A stretch of 64,000 bases of DNA from Acidobacteriota bacterium (GCA_018268855.1 JAFDVR010000012.1:56771-120770); one strand, 5' to 3'. Positions 16,720 through 25,966 are shown, numbered from the stretch's first letter. Notes: generated from the sequence alone by a model not told the origin. Made by a program: numbers and translations.

Positions 16720-16755
16720 GAGGAGAGGATGCTGGTCCTCTCCTCTTGTTCTTTT
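16720..16755 (+). terminator. Rho-independent terminator after rtcB
   Basis: GAGGAGAGGA pairs perfectly with TCCTCTCCTC around a 6-base loop and is followed by TTGTTCTTTT, nine bases past the rtcB stop. Confidence 0.9.
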
Positions 16756-16792
16756 CCGTTCAAATTTCTGAAAGTTCGGTCACAATAGGCGC

Positions 16793-17413
16793 ATGAAGCT
16801 TGAACATGCATCCACGAATCGGCTGGAGGCTTTCTCTGACGGTGTGATCGCTGTCATCGTCACCATTATGGTGCTGGAGTTGCGTGTGCCGCATGGGGAC
16901 GGCTGGCGCGGGTTTGCTGCGGTGGTGCCGTGGTTGAGTATTTATCTGCTGAGCTTTGCCATGGTGGCGATTTACTGGGTGAACCATCATGAACTGTGTC
17001 GCCGCACGGAGAAGATAAGTTTTCCCATGGTGTGGGCGAACATGGGATGGCTTTTCAGCCTGTCTTTGATTCCGTTCTTTACGGAATATATCGGTGAAAA
17101 GCACTTCGATGCGTTCTCCACCGCGCTCTACGGCGTAATCATGGTGCTTACCGGAGGTACGTACGGTCTTCTGCGAATGTCTGTTGTGACGCGCCAGAAG
17201 CAGAGTGGCACCTTTGAACATGCCGATCAGGCGGAGGCGCGGAAGCATGCGATTTCGTTGATTTTTTATGCGATTGCTATTCCTATTGCGTTGAAAAGTC
17301 CGCATGTTGCACTGCTGTTGTATGTTGCGGTGGCGCTGCTGTGGATGACCCCGGCTTTTGGGACGCACACGGAATGTGAGGCGGACGAGCATCCTCAAGG
17401 CCGGTCGCGATAG
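16793..17413 (+). CDS. TMEM175-family potassium channel (DUF1211)
   Basis: The product has 206 residues with six predicted membrane helices. The hallmark FSDGVIAVIVTIMVLELRVP (14-33) carries the FSDG motif of the pore-lining first helix of bacterial TMEM175 channels, which assemble as tetramers and conduct K+. YWVNHHELCRR (about 63-73) and the second helix group match the single-repeat bacterial form. It lies between rtcB and dapA as a separate gene; dapA starts 12 bases after its stop, so the two may be cotranscribed. Ion selectivity is known from family members only. Confidence 0.88.
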   Translation: MKLEHASTNRLEAFSDGVIAVIVTIMVLELRVPHGDGWRGFAAVVPWLSIYLLSFAMVAIYWVNHHELCRRTEKISFPMVWANMGWLFSLSLIPFFTEYIGEKHFDAFSTALYGVIMVLTGGTYGLLRMSVVTRQKQSGTFEHADQAEARKHAISLIFYAIAIPIALKSPHVALLLYVAVALLWMTPAFGTHTECEADEHPQGRSR

Positions 17414-17425
17414 ACTTAATTTGTC

Positions 17426-18352
17426 ATGGACATCTCTGGTATTCGCGGCTGTGGGACAGCCCTCGTTACTCCGTTTCGCGCCGATGGAAGCGTGGATGAA
17501 AACGCGCTGCATGCGCTGGTGCACTGGCAAGTTGAAAGCGGTGTGCGGCTGCTGGTTTCCTGCGGATCGACGGGCGAGGCCTCCACGCTGACGGAAGAAG
17601 AGACGCTCGCCGTGGCGCGGATGACGATCTCCACTGCTGGCGATGGAGCGTTTGTGCTGGTGGGATGCACTCATAACTCCACGAAGGAGGCTGTGTGGCG
17701 CGCGCGCCGCGTGGCGAACCTCAGCGGCATCGGCGGCGTTCTGACCGCGTGTCCGTATTACAACAAGCCTTCGCAGGAAGGGCTGTATCTCCACTTCAAG
17801 GCGATTGCGGAAGCGGTCGCGCCGGTGCCGGTTGTTCTCTACAACGTGCCGGGACGGACGGCGTCGAACCTGCTGCCGGCCACGGTTGCGCGGCTTGCTG
17901 AGATTCCGAACATTGTTGGCATCAAGGAGTCGAGCGGCAACGTTGCACAGATTGCGGAGACGATTGCGTCCGTGCCGAAGGGCTTTGCTGTGTTGTCGGG
18001 CGATGATGCTTACGCTCTGCCGACGATCGAAGCGGGCGCGGTTGGCCTTGTTTCGGTCGCCAGCAACGTCGCACCGGAGTTGATTGTCGAGATGGTAGAT
18101 GCGGCTCTTGCGGGCGATAAGAAGGGCGCGCAGAAGATTGCCGACCAGACGGAGGACCTTACGCGCGCTCTCTTTGCGGAGCCGAGTCCCGGTCCGGCCA
18201 AGGCAATTCTGAACATGATGGGCAGGATCAACGGCGAACATCTGCGCCTGCCGATGACGCCTGTGACCTCTGCGATGCGGGAGCAGTTGAAGCGCACCGC
18301 CGATGCGCTTGGTCTGCTGGCTGAAGCTGAGGTCGCGGTTTCGCACAATTGA
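17426..18352 (+). CDS. dapA: 4-hydroxy-tetrahydrodipicolinate synthase
   Basis: The product has 308 residues, near the usual 290-300. It condenses pyruvate with aspartate semialdehyde, the first step committed to diaminopimelate and lysine. The Schiff-base lysine is Lys167 in NIVGIKESSGN, the relay tyrosine is Tyr139 in LYNVPGRT, and GSTGEASTLT (47-56) with ACPYYNKPSQEGLY complete the active site. The next gene, dapD, acts two steps later in the same pathway. dapB, which normally acts between them, is not in this cluster. Confidence 0.97.
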   Translation: MDISGIRGCGTALVTPFRADGSVDENALHALVHWQVESGVRLLVSCGSTGEASTLTEEETLAVARMTISTAGDGAFVLVGCTHNSTKEAVWRARRVANLSGIGGVLTACPYYNKPSQEGLYLHFKAIAEAVAPVPVVLYNVPGRTASNLLPATVARLAEIPNIVGIKESSGNVAQIAETIASVPKGFAVLSGDDAYALPTIEAGAVGLVSVASNVAPELIVEMVDAALAGDKKGAQKIADQTEDLTRALFAEPSPGPAKAILNMMGRINGEHLRLPMTPVTSAMREQLKRTADALGLLAEAEVAVSHN

Positions 18353-18383
18353 TCTGATTTCGGCTGATATTCTGCTGTTATTC

Positions 18384-19232
18384 ATGGAAATCAAAATACT
18401 CGAACAGCAAATTGAGCACTATTTCGCTGCCGGTTCGGCTGCGATTGGCGACGCGGCGGCGATGGCTGCCTTTGAACAACTGCGCGACGGCCTGGAGGCA
18501 GGCACGCTGCGCTCGGCTGAGCCCGATGCATCTTCGCCGACCGGATGGCGCGTGAATGCCTGGGTGAAGCGCGGCATTCTGCTGGGCTTCCGCCTCGGCA
18601 ATCTTGAGAAGATGGCCTGCACGGCGCTTTCGTTCGTCGATAAACACACCTATCCCGCGCGCACGTTTGCCGCGGAGCAGGGGATCCGCGTGGTGCCGGG
18701 TGGAAGCAGCGTGCGCAGCGGAGCGTATCTGGCGAAGGGCGTTGTGATGATGCCGCCTGCCTACGTGAACGTGGGCGCGTATGTGGATGAAGGCACGATG
18801 GTGGATTCGCATGCGCTGGTGGGTTCGTGCGCGCAGATCGGCAAGCGCGTGCATCTCTCTGCCGCAGCGCAGATTGGTGGCGTGCTGGAGCCGGTGAATG
18901 CTTCGCCCGTCATCATTGAAGACGATACGCTGATCGGCGGAAACACGGGCGTTTATGAGGGAACCATCGTGCGCAGCAAGGCTGTGCTGGCAGCGGGAAC
19001 GATCCTGACGCGTGGAACTCCGGTGTATGACGTTGTGAACAATACTGTTATCAAGGCCACGGCGGAGACACCGCTGATTATCCCTGCGGGTGCTGTGGTT
19101 GTGCCGGGGTCGCGGGCGATTTCGAAGGGGTTGGCGAAGGACTTGGGGCTGTCGGTTTATACGCCGATTATTGTGAAATACCGCGATGAAAAGACCGATC
19201 TGTCCGCCACTTTGGAAGACATTTTGCGATAA
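18384..19232 (+). CDS. dapD: Tetrahydrodipicolinate N-succinyltransferase
   Basis: The product is 282 residues from MEIKILEQQI. It transfers succinyl from CoA to tetrahydrodipicolinate, committing the cell to the succinylase route of diaminopimelate synthesis. The left-handed beta-helix pattern is visible in VNVGAYVDEGTMVDSHALVGSCAQIGKRVHLS (split over about 138-170) and in ASPVIIEDDTLIGGNTGVYEG. It begins 31 bases after dapA. An upstream in-frame start at 18303 overlaps dapA and is not favoured. A clear terminator follows. Confidence 0.97.
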   Translation: MEIKILEQQIEHYFAAGSAAIGDAAAMAAFEQLRDGLEAGTLRSAEPDASSPTGWRVNAWVKRGILLGFRLGNLEKMACTALSFVDKHTYPARTFAAEQGIRVVPGGSSVRSGAYLAKGVVMMPPAYVNVGAYVDEGTMVDSHALVGSCAQIGKRVHLSAAAQIGGVLEPVNASPVIIEDDTLIGGNTGVYEGTIVRSKAVLAAGTILTRGTPVYDVVNNTVIKATAETPLIIPAGAVVVPGSRAISKGLAKDLGLSVYTPIIVKYRDEKTDLSATLEDILR

Positions 19233-19264
19233 AAATCCACTTTACCCCCAAAGATAGGGCGATT

Positions 19265-19295
19265 AAATCCCGTACCGGCGAGTGCGGGATTTTTT
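19265..19295 (+). terminator. Rho-independent terminator after dapD
   Basis: AATCCCG pairs with CGGGATT around a 12-base loop and is followed directly by a run of T. It ends the dapA-dapD transcript. Confidence 0.85.
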
Positions 19296-19339
19296 GTGCC
19301 CTGAAGTGGGCCGCGGCGATGGGATAGCATTAAAGCTGA

Positions 19340-21001
19340 ATGAGTACAGACAAGTTAAAGATTATTCCGCTCGGTGGACTCGGTGAGTTCGGCATGAACT
19401 GCATGGTCGTCCAGTGGAAGGACGACATCATCGTGATCGATGCGGGACTGATGTTTCCCGAAGACGACATGCTGGGTGTCGACATTGTGGTGCCGGACAT
19501 CAGCTATCTGCTGGAGAACCGCGACAAAGTGCGCGGCATTCTGCTGACGCACGCGCATGAGGACCATATCGGCGGCCTGCCCCGGATTCTGGCGCAGTTG
19601 AATGTGCCGGTATATGGCACAGAGTTCACGCTGTCGTTTCTGGAAGGCAAGCTGGAAGAGCACAAGCTACTGGATGATGCCGACCTGATCGAGATCGTTC
19701 CCGGTGAAGATTTCACGCTGGGACCGTTCACGATTTCCGCGATTCGCGTGACGCACTCGCTGGTGGATTGCGTGGCGCTGGCGGTGCGCACACCGGTTGG
19801 CTTGATCGTGCATACCGGCGATTTCAAGATCGATCTGTCCTCGCCGGATGGAAAGCCGTTCGATCTGCACTCGTTTGCGGAGCTTGGCAAGGAAGGTGTG
19901 CTGCTGCTGTTGCAGGATTCCACCAATGCGGATAGGCCGGGATATACGCCGGGCGAGATGGCAGTGAAGCCGCGTCTCGATGAGTTGTTTTCGCGCGCCG
20001 ATCGCAGGATTTTCTTCTCGTGCTTTTCATCGTCGATCCATCGCATTCGCATGGCGATGGACCTGGCGTGGAAGCATGGCCGCAAGGTGGCGCTGGTTGG
20101 GCGCTCGATGGACAACGCGGCGGAGATCGCGCAGGACCTGGGCTATATCCATCCGCCCGAGGGGTTGCTGATTCATTCGGGGCAGTTGCGGGACTATGAG
20201 CCGTCGAAGGTGTGCGTGCTGATCTCGGGCACGCAAGGCGAGCCGATGTCGGCTTTGTCGCGCGCGGCGGTGGACAATCACAAGCACGCGAAGATTGAGG
20301 CGGGCGATACGGTGATCATGTCGTCGCGCGTTATTCCGGGCAATGAGAAGCCGATCTATCACATGATCGATCATCTTTACCGGCGTCAGGCGAAGGTGAT
20401 CCATGACGATGGGACGAATGGGTTGATTCACGTTTCCGGTCACGCGTCGCAGGAAGAGTTGCGGCTGATGGTGAACCTGCTGAAGCCGAAGTTCTTTGTG
20501 CCGGTGCATGGAGATTATCGCCATCTGACGAAGCATATTGAGGTGGCGCGTTCGACCGGCGTGATTGAGCAGGCGGCGCTGCTGGAAGATGGCGAAGTGC
20601 TGGAAGTGGATGCGAACTCTATCCGCAAGACGGAGAAGGTGACGACCGGCCGCGTGCTGATCGATTCAGGTTCGACTTCGGATGTGGTGGAAGAGTTGAT
20701 CATTCGCGATCGCCGTCATCTTTCTGAGGCGGGTCTGGTGCTGGCCATCATTACGATTGGCAAGAACACCGGACTGCAGGTTGCCGCACCGGAGATCGTG
20801 ATGCGTGGTCTGGCCGTGAACGAGATGCAGATTGCGGATCGTGCGCGCGAGGTGATTCAGGAGACGCTGGATGCTTCGTCTTCTGAAGAGAAGCGCGACT
20901 GGATGCTGATCAAGGAGAAGGTTCGCGCCGATTTGAAGCGGTACATCCAGAAATCGACGGGGCGGCGGCCGATGGTGATGCCCGTGATTCTCGAAGTCTA
21001 G
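19340..21001 (+). CDS. rnj: Ribonuclease J
   Basis: The product has 553 residues, the family length. RNase J is a metallo-beta-lactamase/beta-CASP enzyme with endo- and 5'-to-3' exonuclease action on mRNA and rRNA. The N-terminal IIPLGGLGEFGMN (8-20), zinc motif LTHAHEDHIGG (73-83), HTGDFKID (about 157-164), the beta-CASP stretch ending SGTQGEP and SGHASQEEL, and the HGDYRHL motif (about 393-399) are all present. About 110 C-terminal residues form the usual dimerisation domain. It is monocistronic, with an intergenic repeat region after it. Confidence 0.95.
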   Translation: MSTDKLKIIPLGGLGEFGMNCMVVQWKDDIIVIDAGLMFPEDDMLGVDIVVPDISYLLENRDKVRGILLTHAHEDHIGGLPRILAQLNVPVYGTEFTLSFLEGKLEEHKLLDDADLIEIVPGEDFTLGPFTISAIRVTHSLVDCVALAVRTPVGLIVHTGDFKIDLSSPDGKPFDLHSFAELGKEGVLLLLQDSTNADRPGYTPGEMAVKPRLDELFSRADRRIFFSCFSSSIHRIRMAMDLAWKHGRKVALVGRSMDNAAEIAQDLGYIHPPEGLLIHSGQLRDYEPSKVCVLISGTQGEPMSALSRAAVDNHKHAKIEAGDTVIMSSRVIPGNEKPIYHMIDHLYRRQAKVIHDDGTNGLIHVSGHASQEELRLMVNLLKPKFFVPVHGDYRHLTKHIEVARSTGVIEQAALLEDGEVLEVDANSIRKTEKVTTGRVLIDSGSTSDVVEELIIRDRRHLSEAGLVLAIITIGKNTGLQVAAPEIVMRGLAVNEMQIADRAREVIQETLDASSSEEKRDWMLIKEKVRADLKRYIQKSTGRRPMVMPVILEV

Positions 21002-21048
21002 TGCTGGTCTTTGAATTCGTTCCCTCAGGATTCTTGCAGGTGTTCAAC

Positions 21049-21068
21049 GGCTGGGCTAAAGCCCAGCC
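21049..21068. repeat. Family B hairpin repeat, copy 2
   Basis: GGCTGGGCTAAAGCCCAGCC is a 20-base perfect-stem hairpin, the inverse form of the element at 58758-58777. It lies 86 bases before an inverted family A repeat. The 385-base gap 21002-21386 holds this hairpin, that repeat and a family C half copy, but no gene that I can see. Confidence 0.65.
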
Positions 21069-21154
21069 CCTTCAAACAAGTACAACGTTGTAGATAATTG
21101 CAATTTTGATTTGTTTGGATCCGTTTAGATCATTTGCTTGAGGCATGACTATAG

Positions 21155-21245
21155 CTATGGAGCGCACCTTCGGCGCTTTTGTTTTATGGTTCGCGAATAC
21201 CCAGGGCGTTGCCCTGGGCTGGTATGGAGCGGGCCTTTGGCCCTG
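21155..21245 (-). repeat. Family A composite palindromic repeat, copy 1 (minus orientation)
   Basis: Read on the minus strand this 91-base unit shows CAGGGCCAAAGGCCCGCTC, then CCCAGGGCAACGCCCTGGG, then AGCGCCGAAGGTGCGCTCC and ATAG. The order, spacing and most bases match the units at 58957, 62084 and 63380. Each block can fold into a hairpin. Confidence 0.75.
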
Positions 21246-21290
21246 ATTTGAGCGGCAGTCCTGTAGGTTTAGTTCTGGTCCAAACGGAAT

Positions 21291-21324
21291 ACAGAGATCC
21301 TTCGCCTACGGCTCAGGATGACGG
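21291..21324. repeat. Family C half repeat
   Basis: ACAGAGATCCTTCGCCTACG followed by GCTCAGGATGACGG matches the right arm of the long inverted repeat at 43584-43687. Confidence 0.55.
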
Positions 21325-21386
21325 CGGTTGTGGCTTGAGGATGATGGTGATGTGATGAGAGTTATACCTATACGGAAAAGGCTCTA

Positions 21387-22616
21387 ATGTCGCGTCCGAA
21401 AGATCATCACCCACATCGAGAGCATGGTGTTGCCGTTGCGGCGGAGGCGTTGCGCCGTGAGCGTGCGGGCAAGCCACGCGGGTTGCGGCGGCGGATTGTT
21501 CTTCTGCTGCTCCTTGTGTCGATGTTGCTGATTGCGTATCCGGTGTGGCGATTTACGCGGGCGCATTTGCAGTCGATTGTGGTGCTGAAGTTATTGAGTG
21601 GCGAGAAGCCTTCGCCGCTGCTAAGCGCGCTGGCGACGGAGCCGATTACAGAGACAGAGTTGACGTTGCAGACGAGTGCGGGGCCGGTGCGTGCGCGGCT
21701 GTATACGCCTGTGCGGCATCCGCAGGCTGCGGGCATGGTTGTCTTTCATGGCGTGCATCATCTTGGAATGAATGAGCCGCGGTTGATGGCCTTTGCGCGT
21801 GCGACGGCATCGTGCGGGATTCGCGTGCTGACGCCGGAGTTGCCGGAGATTGCGGATTATCGCGTGGGCGAACGCAGCATCGATACGATTGGCGCGTCGA
21901 CGGTGTGGTTTGCGCAACAGACGCATGCGCCAGTGGGTGTGCTGGGATTGAGCTTCTCTGGTGGGCTGGCGCTGGTGGCTGCGGCGAACGATCGGTACAG
22001 ACCGAGTATGAAGTTTGTGTTTGCCGTTGGGTCGCAGGACTCGATGGGGCGCGTGGCTGCGTACTATCGCACCAATGAAGAGACTCGGCCTGATGGCACT
22101 CGCGAATTACTTCCCGCGCATGAGTATGGGCCACTGGTGCTGGAGTATGAGCACGTGGATGAGTTTGTTCCGGCGCAGGATGTTGACGCGATTCGTGCGG
22201 TGCTGCGCGCCCATCTGTATGAAGAGCCAGAGTCTGAGAAGGCCGCAATGGACAAGCTGACCGCAGCGCAGAAGCTGGAAGCTGCGGAGCTGATGAACGC
22301 GCGTTCAGAGAAGACGCGCGCGCTGTTGCAGACGAGCGAAGAAAAGTATGCGGATGCGATGAAGCGTGTTTCGCCGGAGCAGAGTCTTAAGAAGCTGACG
22401 GTCCCGGTGTATCTGCTGCACGGCGAAGCGGACAACATCATTCCTGCGGCCGAGACGCTATGGATGGCGAGCGAGCTGCGCAAGACGAGTCTGCGCGCGG
22501 CGCTGGTGAGTCCTGTGCTGTCGCATTTGGACATGCAGCAGTCGCCCGGTGCGTGGGAGCAGTGGAGGTTGATTCACTTTATGGCATTGGTGTTGAACGA
22601 CGCGGAGAAGAAGTAG
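21387..22616 (+). CDS. Membrane-anchored alpha/beta hydrolase
   Basis: The product is 409 residues. A basic N-terminus is followed by one membrane helix at about 36-56, placing the hydrolase domain outside the cytoplasm. The nucleophile elbow is GVLGLSFSGG (184-193, Ser189 or Ser191), GVHHLG may form the oxyanion region, and LLHGEADNIIP and LSHLDM near 340 and 385 give the likely Asp and His of the triad. The substrate cannot be told. It is followed three bases later by ilvA, with which it is probably cotranscribed. Confidence 0.82.
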   Translation: MSRPKDHHPHREHGVAVAAEALRRERAGKPRGLRRRIVLLLLLVSMLLIAYPVWRFTRAHLQSIVVLKLLSGEKPSPLLSALATEPITETELTLQTSAGPVRARLYTPVRHPQAAGMVVFHGVHHLGMNEPRLMAFARATASCGIRVLTPELPEIADYRVGERSIDTIGASTVWFAQQTHAPVGVLGLSFSGGLALVAAANDRYRPSMKFVFAVGSQDSMGRVAAYYRTNEETRPDGTRELLPAHEYGPLVLEYEHVDEFVPAQDVDAIRAVLRAHLYEEPESEKAAMDKLTAAQKLEAAELMNARSEKTRALLQTSEEKYADAMKRVSPEQSLKKLTVPVYLLHGEADNIIPAAETLWMASELRKTSLRAALVSPVLSHLDMQQSPGAWEQWRLIHFMALVLNDAEKK

Positions 22617-22619
22617 TGT

Positions 22620-23627
22620 ATGGATGCAAAGCTGATTGGGATGGATGAGATTCGTGCGGCGCAACAGCGAATTGCTGGTGTTGCGGTTCGTACGGGCTTG
22701 TATGAGTTGGACAGGCAGAGGCTGGTGCCCGCGGGGTTTGCCGTGGATGCGAAGATGCCGCGCATCTGGATCAAGGCGGAGAACGAACAGCCGATTGGCA
22801 GCTTCAAACTTCGCGGCGCGTACAACAAGATTGCTTCGCTTGATGCCGATGCGTTGGAGCGCGGCGTAATTACGTATTCGAGCGGAAACCATGCGCAGGG
22901 TGTGGCCTATGCGGCGCGGGTGCTGGGGACGAAGGCAGTGATCGTGATGCCGAGCACTTCTCCCAGGATCAAGCAGGAGGCGACGAAGAAACTGGGCGGT
23001 GAAGTGGTGCTGGTGGGGCCCGCGAGTTCCGAGCGTCGCGCAAAGGCGGAAGAGTTGCAGCGCGAGCATGGGTACACGATGGTGCCTCCGTATGACGATG
23101 ACGTAGTGATTGCAGGCGCAGCGACGTGCGGTGTGGAGATTCTGGAGCAGAACCCGCAGGTGCAGGTCATCCTTTCTCCGGTGGGTGGTGGCGGGCTGTT
23201 GAGTGGCATATCGACTGCGGTGAAGTGGATGTCGCCGCAGGTGCAGGTATTTGGTGTAGAACCAGAGCTTGCTGGCGATGCTACGGAGAGCTTTGCGAGG
23301 AAGCGGCTGGTGGAGTGGCCGTTCGAGAAGACGAGCATGACGGTGGCCGATGGGTTGCGGACACAGAGCATGGGCGAGCGGAACTTTGCGCATGTAATGC
23401 GGTATGCGGATGGCGTCTTTACGGTGAGTGAAGAGGAGATTTTGTGCGCTACGAAGCTGGTGATAGCCGCCACGGAGATGGTGGCAGAGCCGAGTGGGGC
23501 GGTGGCGCTGGCATGTGCGCTGTTTCATTGGAAGGATTTGCTGGCGGCACAGGATGTTGCAGTAGTGTTGAGTGGCGGTAATCTTGATCCTGCGTTGAAG
23601 GAGCGTTTACTTGGCACGGCTGAATAA
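22620..23627 (+). CDS. ilvA: Threonine/serine dehydratase (PLP-dependent)
   Basis: The product has 335 residues of fold-type II PLP enzyme. The PLP lysine is Lys63 in GSFKLRGAYNK; SSGNHAQGVAYAA (about 86-98) binds the substrate carboxylate, PVGGGGL (about 187-193) binds the cofactor phosphate and VLSGGN closes the site. The protein ends without the C-terminal ACT-like regulatory domain of biosynthetic IlvA, so it may be the catabolic type or a serine racemase-like enzyme; the symbol is therefore tentative. It follows the hydrolase gene by three bases. Confidence 0.88.
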   Translation: MDAKLIGMDEIRAAQQRIAGVAVRTGLYELDRQRLVPAGFAVDAKMPRIWIKAENEQPIGSFKLRGAYNKIASLDADALERGVITYSSGNHAQGVAYAARVLGTKAVIVMPSTSPRIKQEATKKLGGEVVLVGPASSERRAKAEELQREHGYTMVPPYDDDVVIAGAATCGVEILEQNPQVQVILSPVGGGGLLSGISTAVKWMSPQVQVFGVEPELAGDATESFARKRLVEWPFEKTSMTVADGLRTQSMGERNFAHVMRYADGVFTVSEEEILCATKLVIAATEMVAEPSGAVALACALFHWKDLLAAQDVAVVLSGGNLDPALKERLLGTAE

Positions 23628-23640
23628 CGTCTAAATTCTT

Positions 23641-24642
23641 ATGAGAAATTGGCTTCTCGGAATTGCTTTAGGAGTTTCCGTTGCGGGATCGGCTGCGCAG
23701 ACCGCCAGCCAGCCGCAGTCCGGCTATGAGCGCGCGGCGCGGGCCACGGTGTTGCATACAACGAATGTATATGTGGGCGCCGATCCCCAGTCGCAGCGGA
23801 TTACGACGATGCTGCCTGGACGTGAATTGATTATTGAGCAGAAGTCGGGCGACTGGCTGAAAGTGTTTGCGAACACCGATGTGCAGGAACAACGCGAGGA
23901 AGAGATTCCTGAATTTACCGAGAGTGAAGAGACGCCGCCGAAGAGTGGATGGATTCGCAACAAGGGCGTAGTTGGGCCGCAGACGCCGGATGGCGACCGC
24001 ATTCTGTATGGCGCGGCGGTGATTGCGGAGACGGCTGCGTCACAGCCTCATGCACCGAAGAGTGCCGCGGCCAGTGCGTATCTGTTGTACCGCAGGGCGG
24101 CAGAGTATTTTCCGCAGTCGCCGCTGGCGGGTGAGGCGGAATGGCGATCGGCAGACATCCGCTGGCAGATTGAGAAGGCGGACAATCGCACACTACCGAG
24201 CGCGAAGGAGATGGATCCGAATGCACGTCCGCCGCAGTATGATGCAGCGCTGAAGCGCATTGTGAAACAGCGTCCTGGAACAAAGTATGCGGCTCTGGCA
24301 GCGTATGACCTGCTGGATGCGAAGCTGTGCGGCGATTGGCAGGGATTGCCGAAGTGTCCGCAGATGGAGAGCGAAGTATATGAGAAGTATGCCTCGCAGT
24401 ATCCGGATGGACCGAAGACGGCGGAGGCGTTGTGGAACGCAGCGTATCGCCAGGGTGTGCTGGTAAGCATGTACGAGGTGGACGAGAACCGCAAGCGTGT
24501 CGAGGTGGCCACAAAACACGCACACGAGTTAGTGGATCAGTTGAAAGCGAAGTTTTCGTCAAGTGACTATGCGGCGCGTGGGGATGCTCTGATATACAGA
24601 ATCGAGCAGGGAATTCCTATCTACGGGAACGACCGCGACTAA
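23641..24642 (+). CDS. Exported protein with SH3-like and TPR-like regions, unknown
   Basis: A 333-residue product with a signal peptide at residues 1-20 (cleavage after VAGSAAQ). Residues 38-100 (VLHTTNVYVGADPQSQRITTM, RELIIEQKSGDWLKVF, GWI) match a bacterial SH3-like module, commonly involved in cell-wall binding. The rest is helical with repeated Ala/Tyr patterns (ASAYLLYRRAAEYFP, AALAAYDLL) as in tetratricopeptide or outer-membrane assembly proteins. It starts 13 bases after ilvA and precedes uppP, so a role at the envelope is plausible but unproven. Confidence 0.75.
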   Translation: MRNWLLGIALGVSVAGSAAQTASQPQSGYERAARATVLHTTNVYVGADPQSQRITTMLPGRELIIEQKSGDWLKVFANTDVQEQREEEIPEFTESEETPPKSGWIRNKGVVGPQTPDGDRILYGAAVIAETAASQPHAPKSAAASAYLLYRRAAEYFPQSPLAGEAEWRSADIRWQIEKADNRTLPSAKEMDPNARPPQYDAALKRIVKQRPGTKYAALAAYDLLDAKLCGDWQGLPKCPQMESEVYEKYASQYPDGPKTAEALWNAAYRQGVLVSMYEVDENRKRVEVATKHAHELVDQLKAKFSSSDYAARGDALIYRIEQGIPIYGNDRD

Positions 24643-24680
24643 CTACCAACGCGACCGCGAAATGTGGCGCAGGAGAACGC

Positions 24681-25550
24681 TTGAACGACTATCTGTTGTC
24701 CGTCATTCTTGGCATCATCGAAGGCCTTACCGAGTTTCTTCCTGTTAGTTCCACGGCGCATCTGCGCATCGCGGAAGATCTGCTGCACATCTCGCTGACC
24801 TCTCCGTACTGGAAGATGTATACGATCGTGATTCAGCTTGGCGCAATTCTGGCGCTCTTGCTGCTTTTTCTTGGGCGCATTGTTGGATTTTTCCGCACCT
24901 TTCCCAAAGGCGAGCGCGGAGACAAGACGTGGCTGACGCATCCTGTGTCGCTGACGGCGATTGCGTTTGTGTGCACGGCGATTCCGGCGAAGCTGCTCAC
25001 AAAGAAGATTGGCGAGAATCTCGAAAACATGACGGTGATCGCGCTGGCGCTTGTGGTGGGCGGCGTGGTGATGTGGGTTGTGGATTGGTGGGCTTCACGG
25101 CGCGAGCCGGCGGTGACGCATGTGGAGGAGATGAGTCTCTGGCAGGCGGTATGGATTGGGCTTTGCCAGGTCATCAGCGCTGTCGTTCCAGGGACATCGC
25201 GTTCCATGTCCACAATTGCCGCAGGCCAGGTTGTAGGGATGGACCGGCCTTCGGCGTTGGAGTTTTCATTTCTGTTGTCGATCCCAACGATGATTGCGGC
25301 GACGGGTTATTCGCTGTTGAAGGCGCTCCATCCGAAGGTGGAGAGCGCGGCGGACACGCTGACACCACTCACAATCGATGCGCATGGATGGATGGTGCTC
25401 ATTATCGGTACGGCGGTTTCGTTCATCGTGGCATATGTAGTCGTTGCGTGGTTCCTGGGATGGGTGCGTAAGCGCGGCTTTGGCGTGTTTGCGGCGTATC
25501 GCATCATTGTGGGTGTGCTGTTGCTGTTCTGGCTGCATCAGCACCGCTAG
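24681..25550 (+). CDS. uppP: Undecaprenyl-diphosphatase
   Basis: The product has 289 residues with about eight membrane helices. It dephosphorylates undecaprenyl pyrophosphate to recycle the lipid carrier of cell-wall synthesis, and overexpression of the family gives bacitracin resistance. The two active-site motifs are EGLTEFLPVSSTAHL (14-28) and PGTSRSMSTI (about 172-181). The start codon is TTG with AGGAG ten bases upstream. The 3' end overlaps the convergent DoxX-like gene by 47 bases. Confidence 0.96.
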   Translation: MNDYLLSVILGIIEGLTEFLPVSSTAHLRIAEDLLHISLTSPYWKMYTIVIQLGAILALLLLFLGRIVGFFRTFPKGERGDKTWLTHPVSLTAIAFVCTAIPAKLLTKKIGENLENMTVIALALVVGGVVMWVVDWWASRREPAVTHVEEMSLWQAVWIGLCQVISAVVPGTSRSMSTIAAGQVVGMDRPSALEFSFLLSIPTMIAATGYSLLKALHPKVESAADTLTPLTIDAHGWMVLIIGTAVSFIVAYVVVAWFLGWVRKRGFGVFAAYRIIVGVLLLFWLHQHR

Positions 25551-25908
25551 GCAGTGCTGATGCAGCCCAGGCGATGAGCACGGGCTGAAAGAGCAGGCGC
25601 GCGTAGAGGAGCCACAACGGATAGTGCGGGAACAGCTCGGCGTGGTGCGCAATCATATGAATATGGACGCTGAAATAGACCACAAGCATGGCAGCCAGAC
25701 CATACGCGGCAATGCGTCGTAATGATGGGCTCAAGAGGCCAACGCCGCCTGCAATTTCACAGAGCCCGCTTAGCCAAACCAGAAACGCAGGCGCAGGAAG
25801 ATACGTGGGCATAATTGCGATGTAGAACGGCGCGTGCCAGAAGTGGTTGATTCCGGCGCCGATGTAGAAGATTCCCTGAATCGAAAGGCTTATCGTTCGC
25901 AATCGCAT
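25504..25908 (-). CDS. DoxX-family membrane protein
   Basis: The product is 134 residues with four predicted helices. The pattern YIGAGINHFW (15-24) then LSGLCEIAGGVGLL (46-59) and RIAAYGLAAMLVVYF (64-78) is typical of DoxX/SURF4-like proteins, which are found in thiol- and redox-linked membrane complexes, though many have no known role. The C-terminal tail overlaps the end of uppP by 47 bases on the opposite strand. No clear partner gene lies beside it. Confidence 0.82.
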   Translation of the reverse strand: MRLRTISLSIQGIFYIGAGINHFWHAPFYIAIMPTYLPAPAFLVWLSGLCEIAGGVGLLSPSLRRIAAYGLAAMLVVYFSVHIHMIAHHAELFPHYPLWLLYARLLFQPVLIAWAASALPSGADAARTATAHPQ

Positions 25909-25920
25909 CCTCTCCTACAG

Positions 25921-25946
25921 AAGAAAAGCCCCGCTTGCGCGGGGCT
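25921..25946 (-). terminator. Rho-independent terminator for the 25967-26428 gene
   Basis: AAGCCCCGC and GCGGGGCTT form a 9-bp stem with a 4-base loop; on the minus strand it is followed by TTCT. It lies 20 bases past the stop of the minus-strand gene. Confidence 0.75.
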
Positions 25947-25966
25947 TCGTTGATTTATTGCTAATG

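Noticed and set aside
16760..18394. A 544-residue minus-strand frame over the TMEM175 and dapA genes
   Set aside because: Composition is very rich in Arg/His and it covers two well-supported genes on the plus strand.
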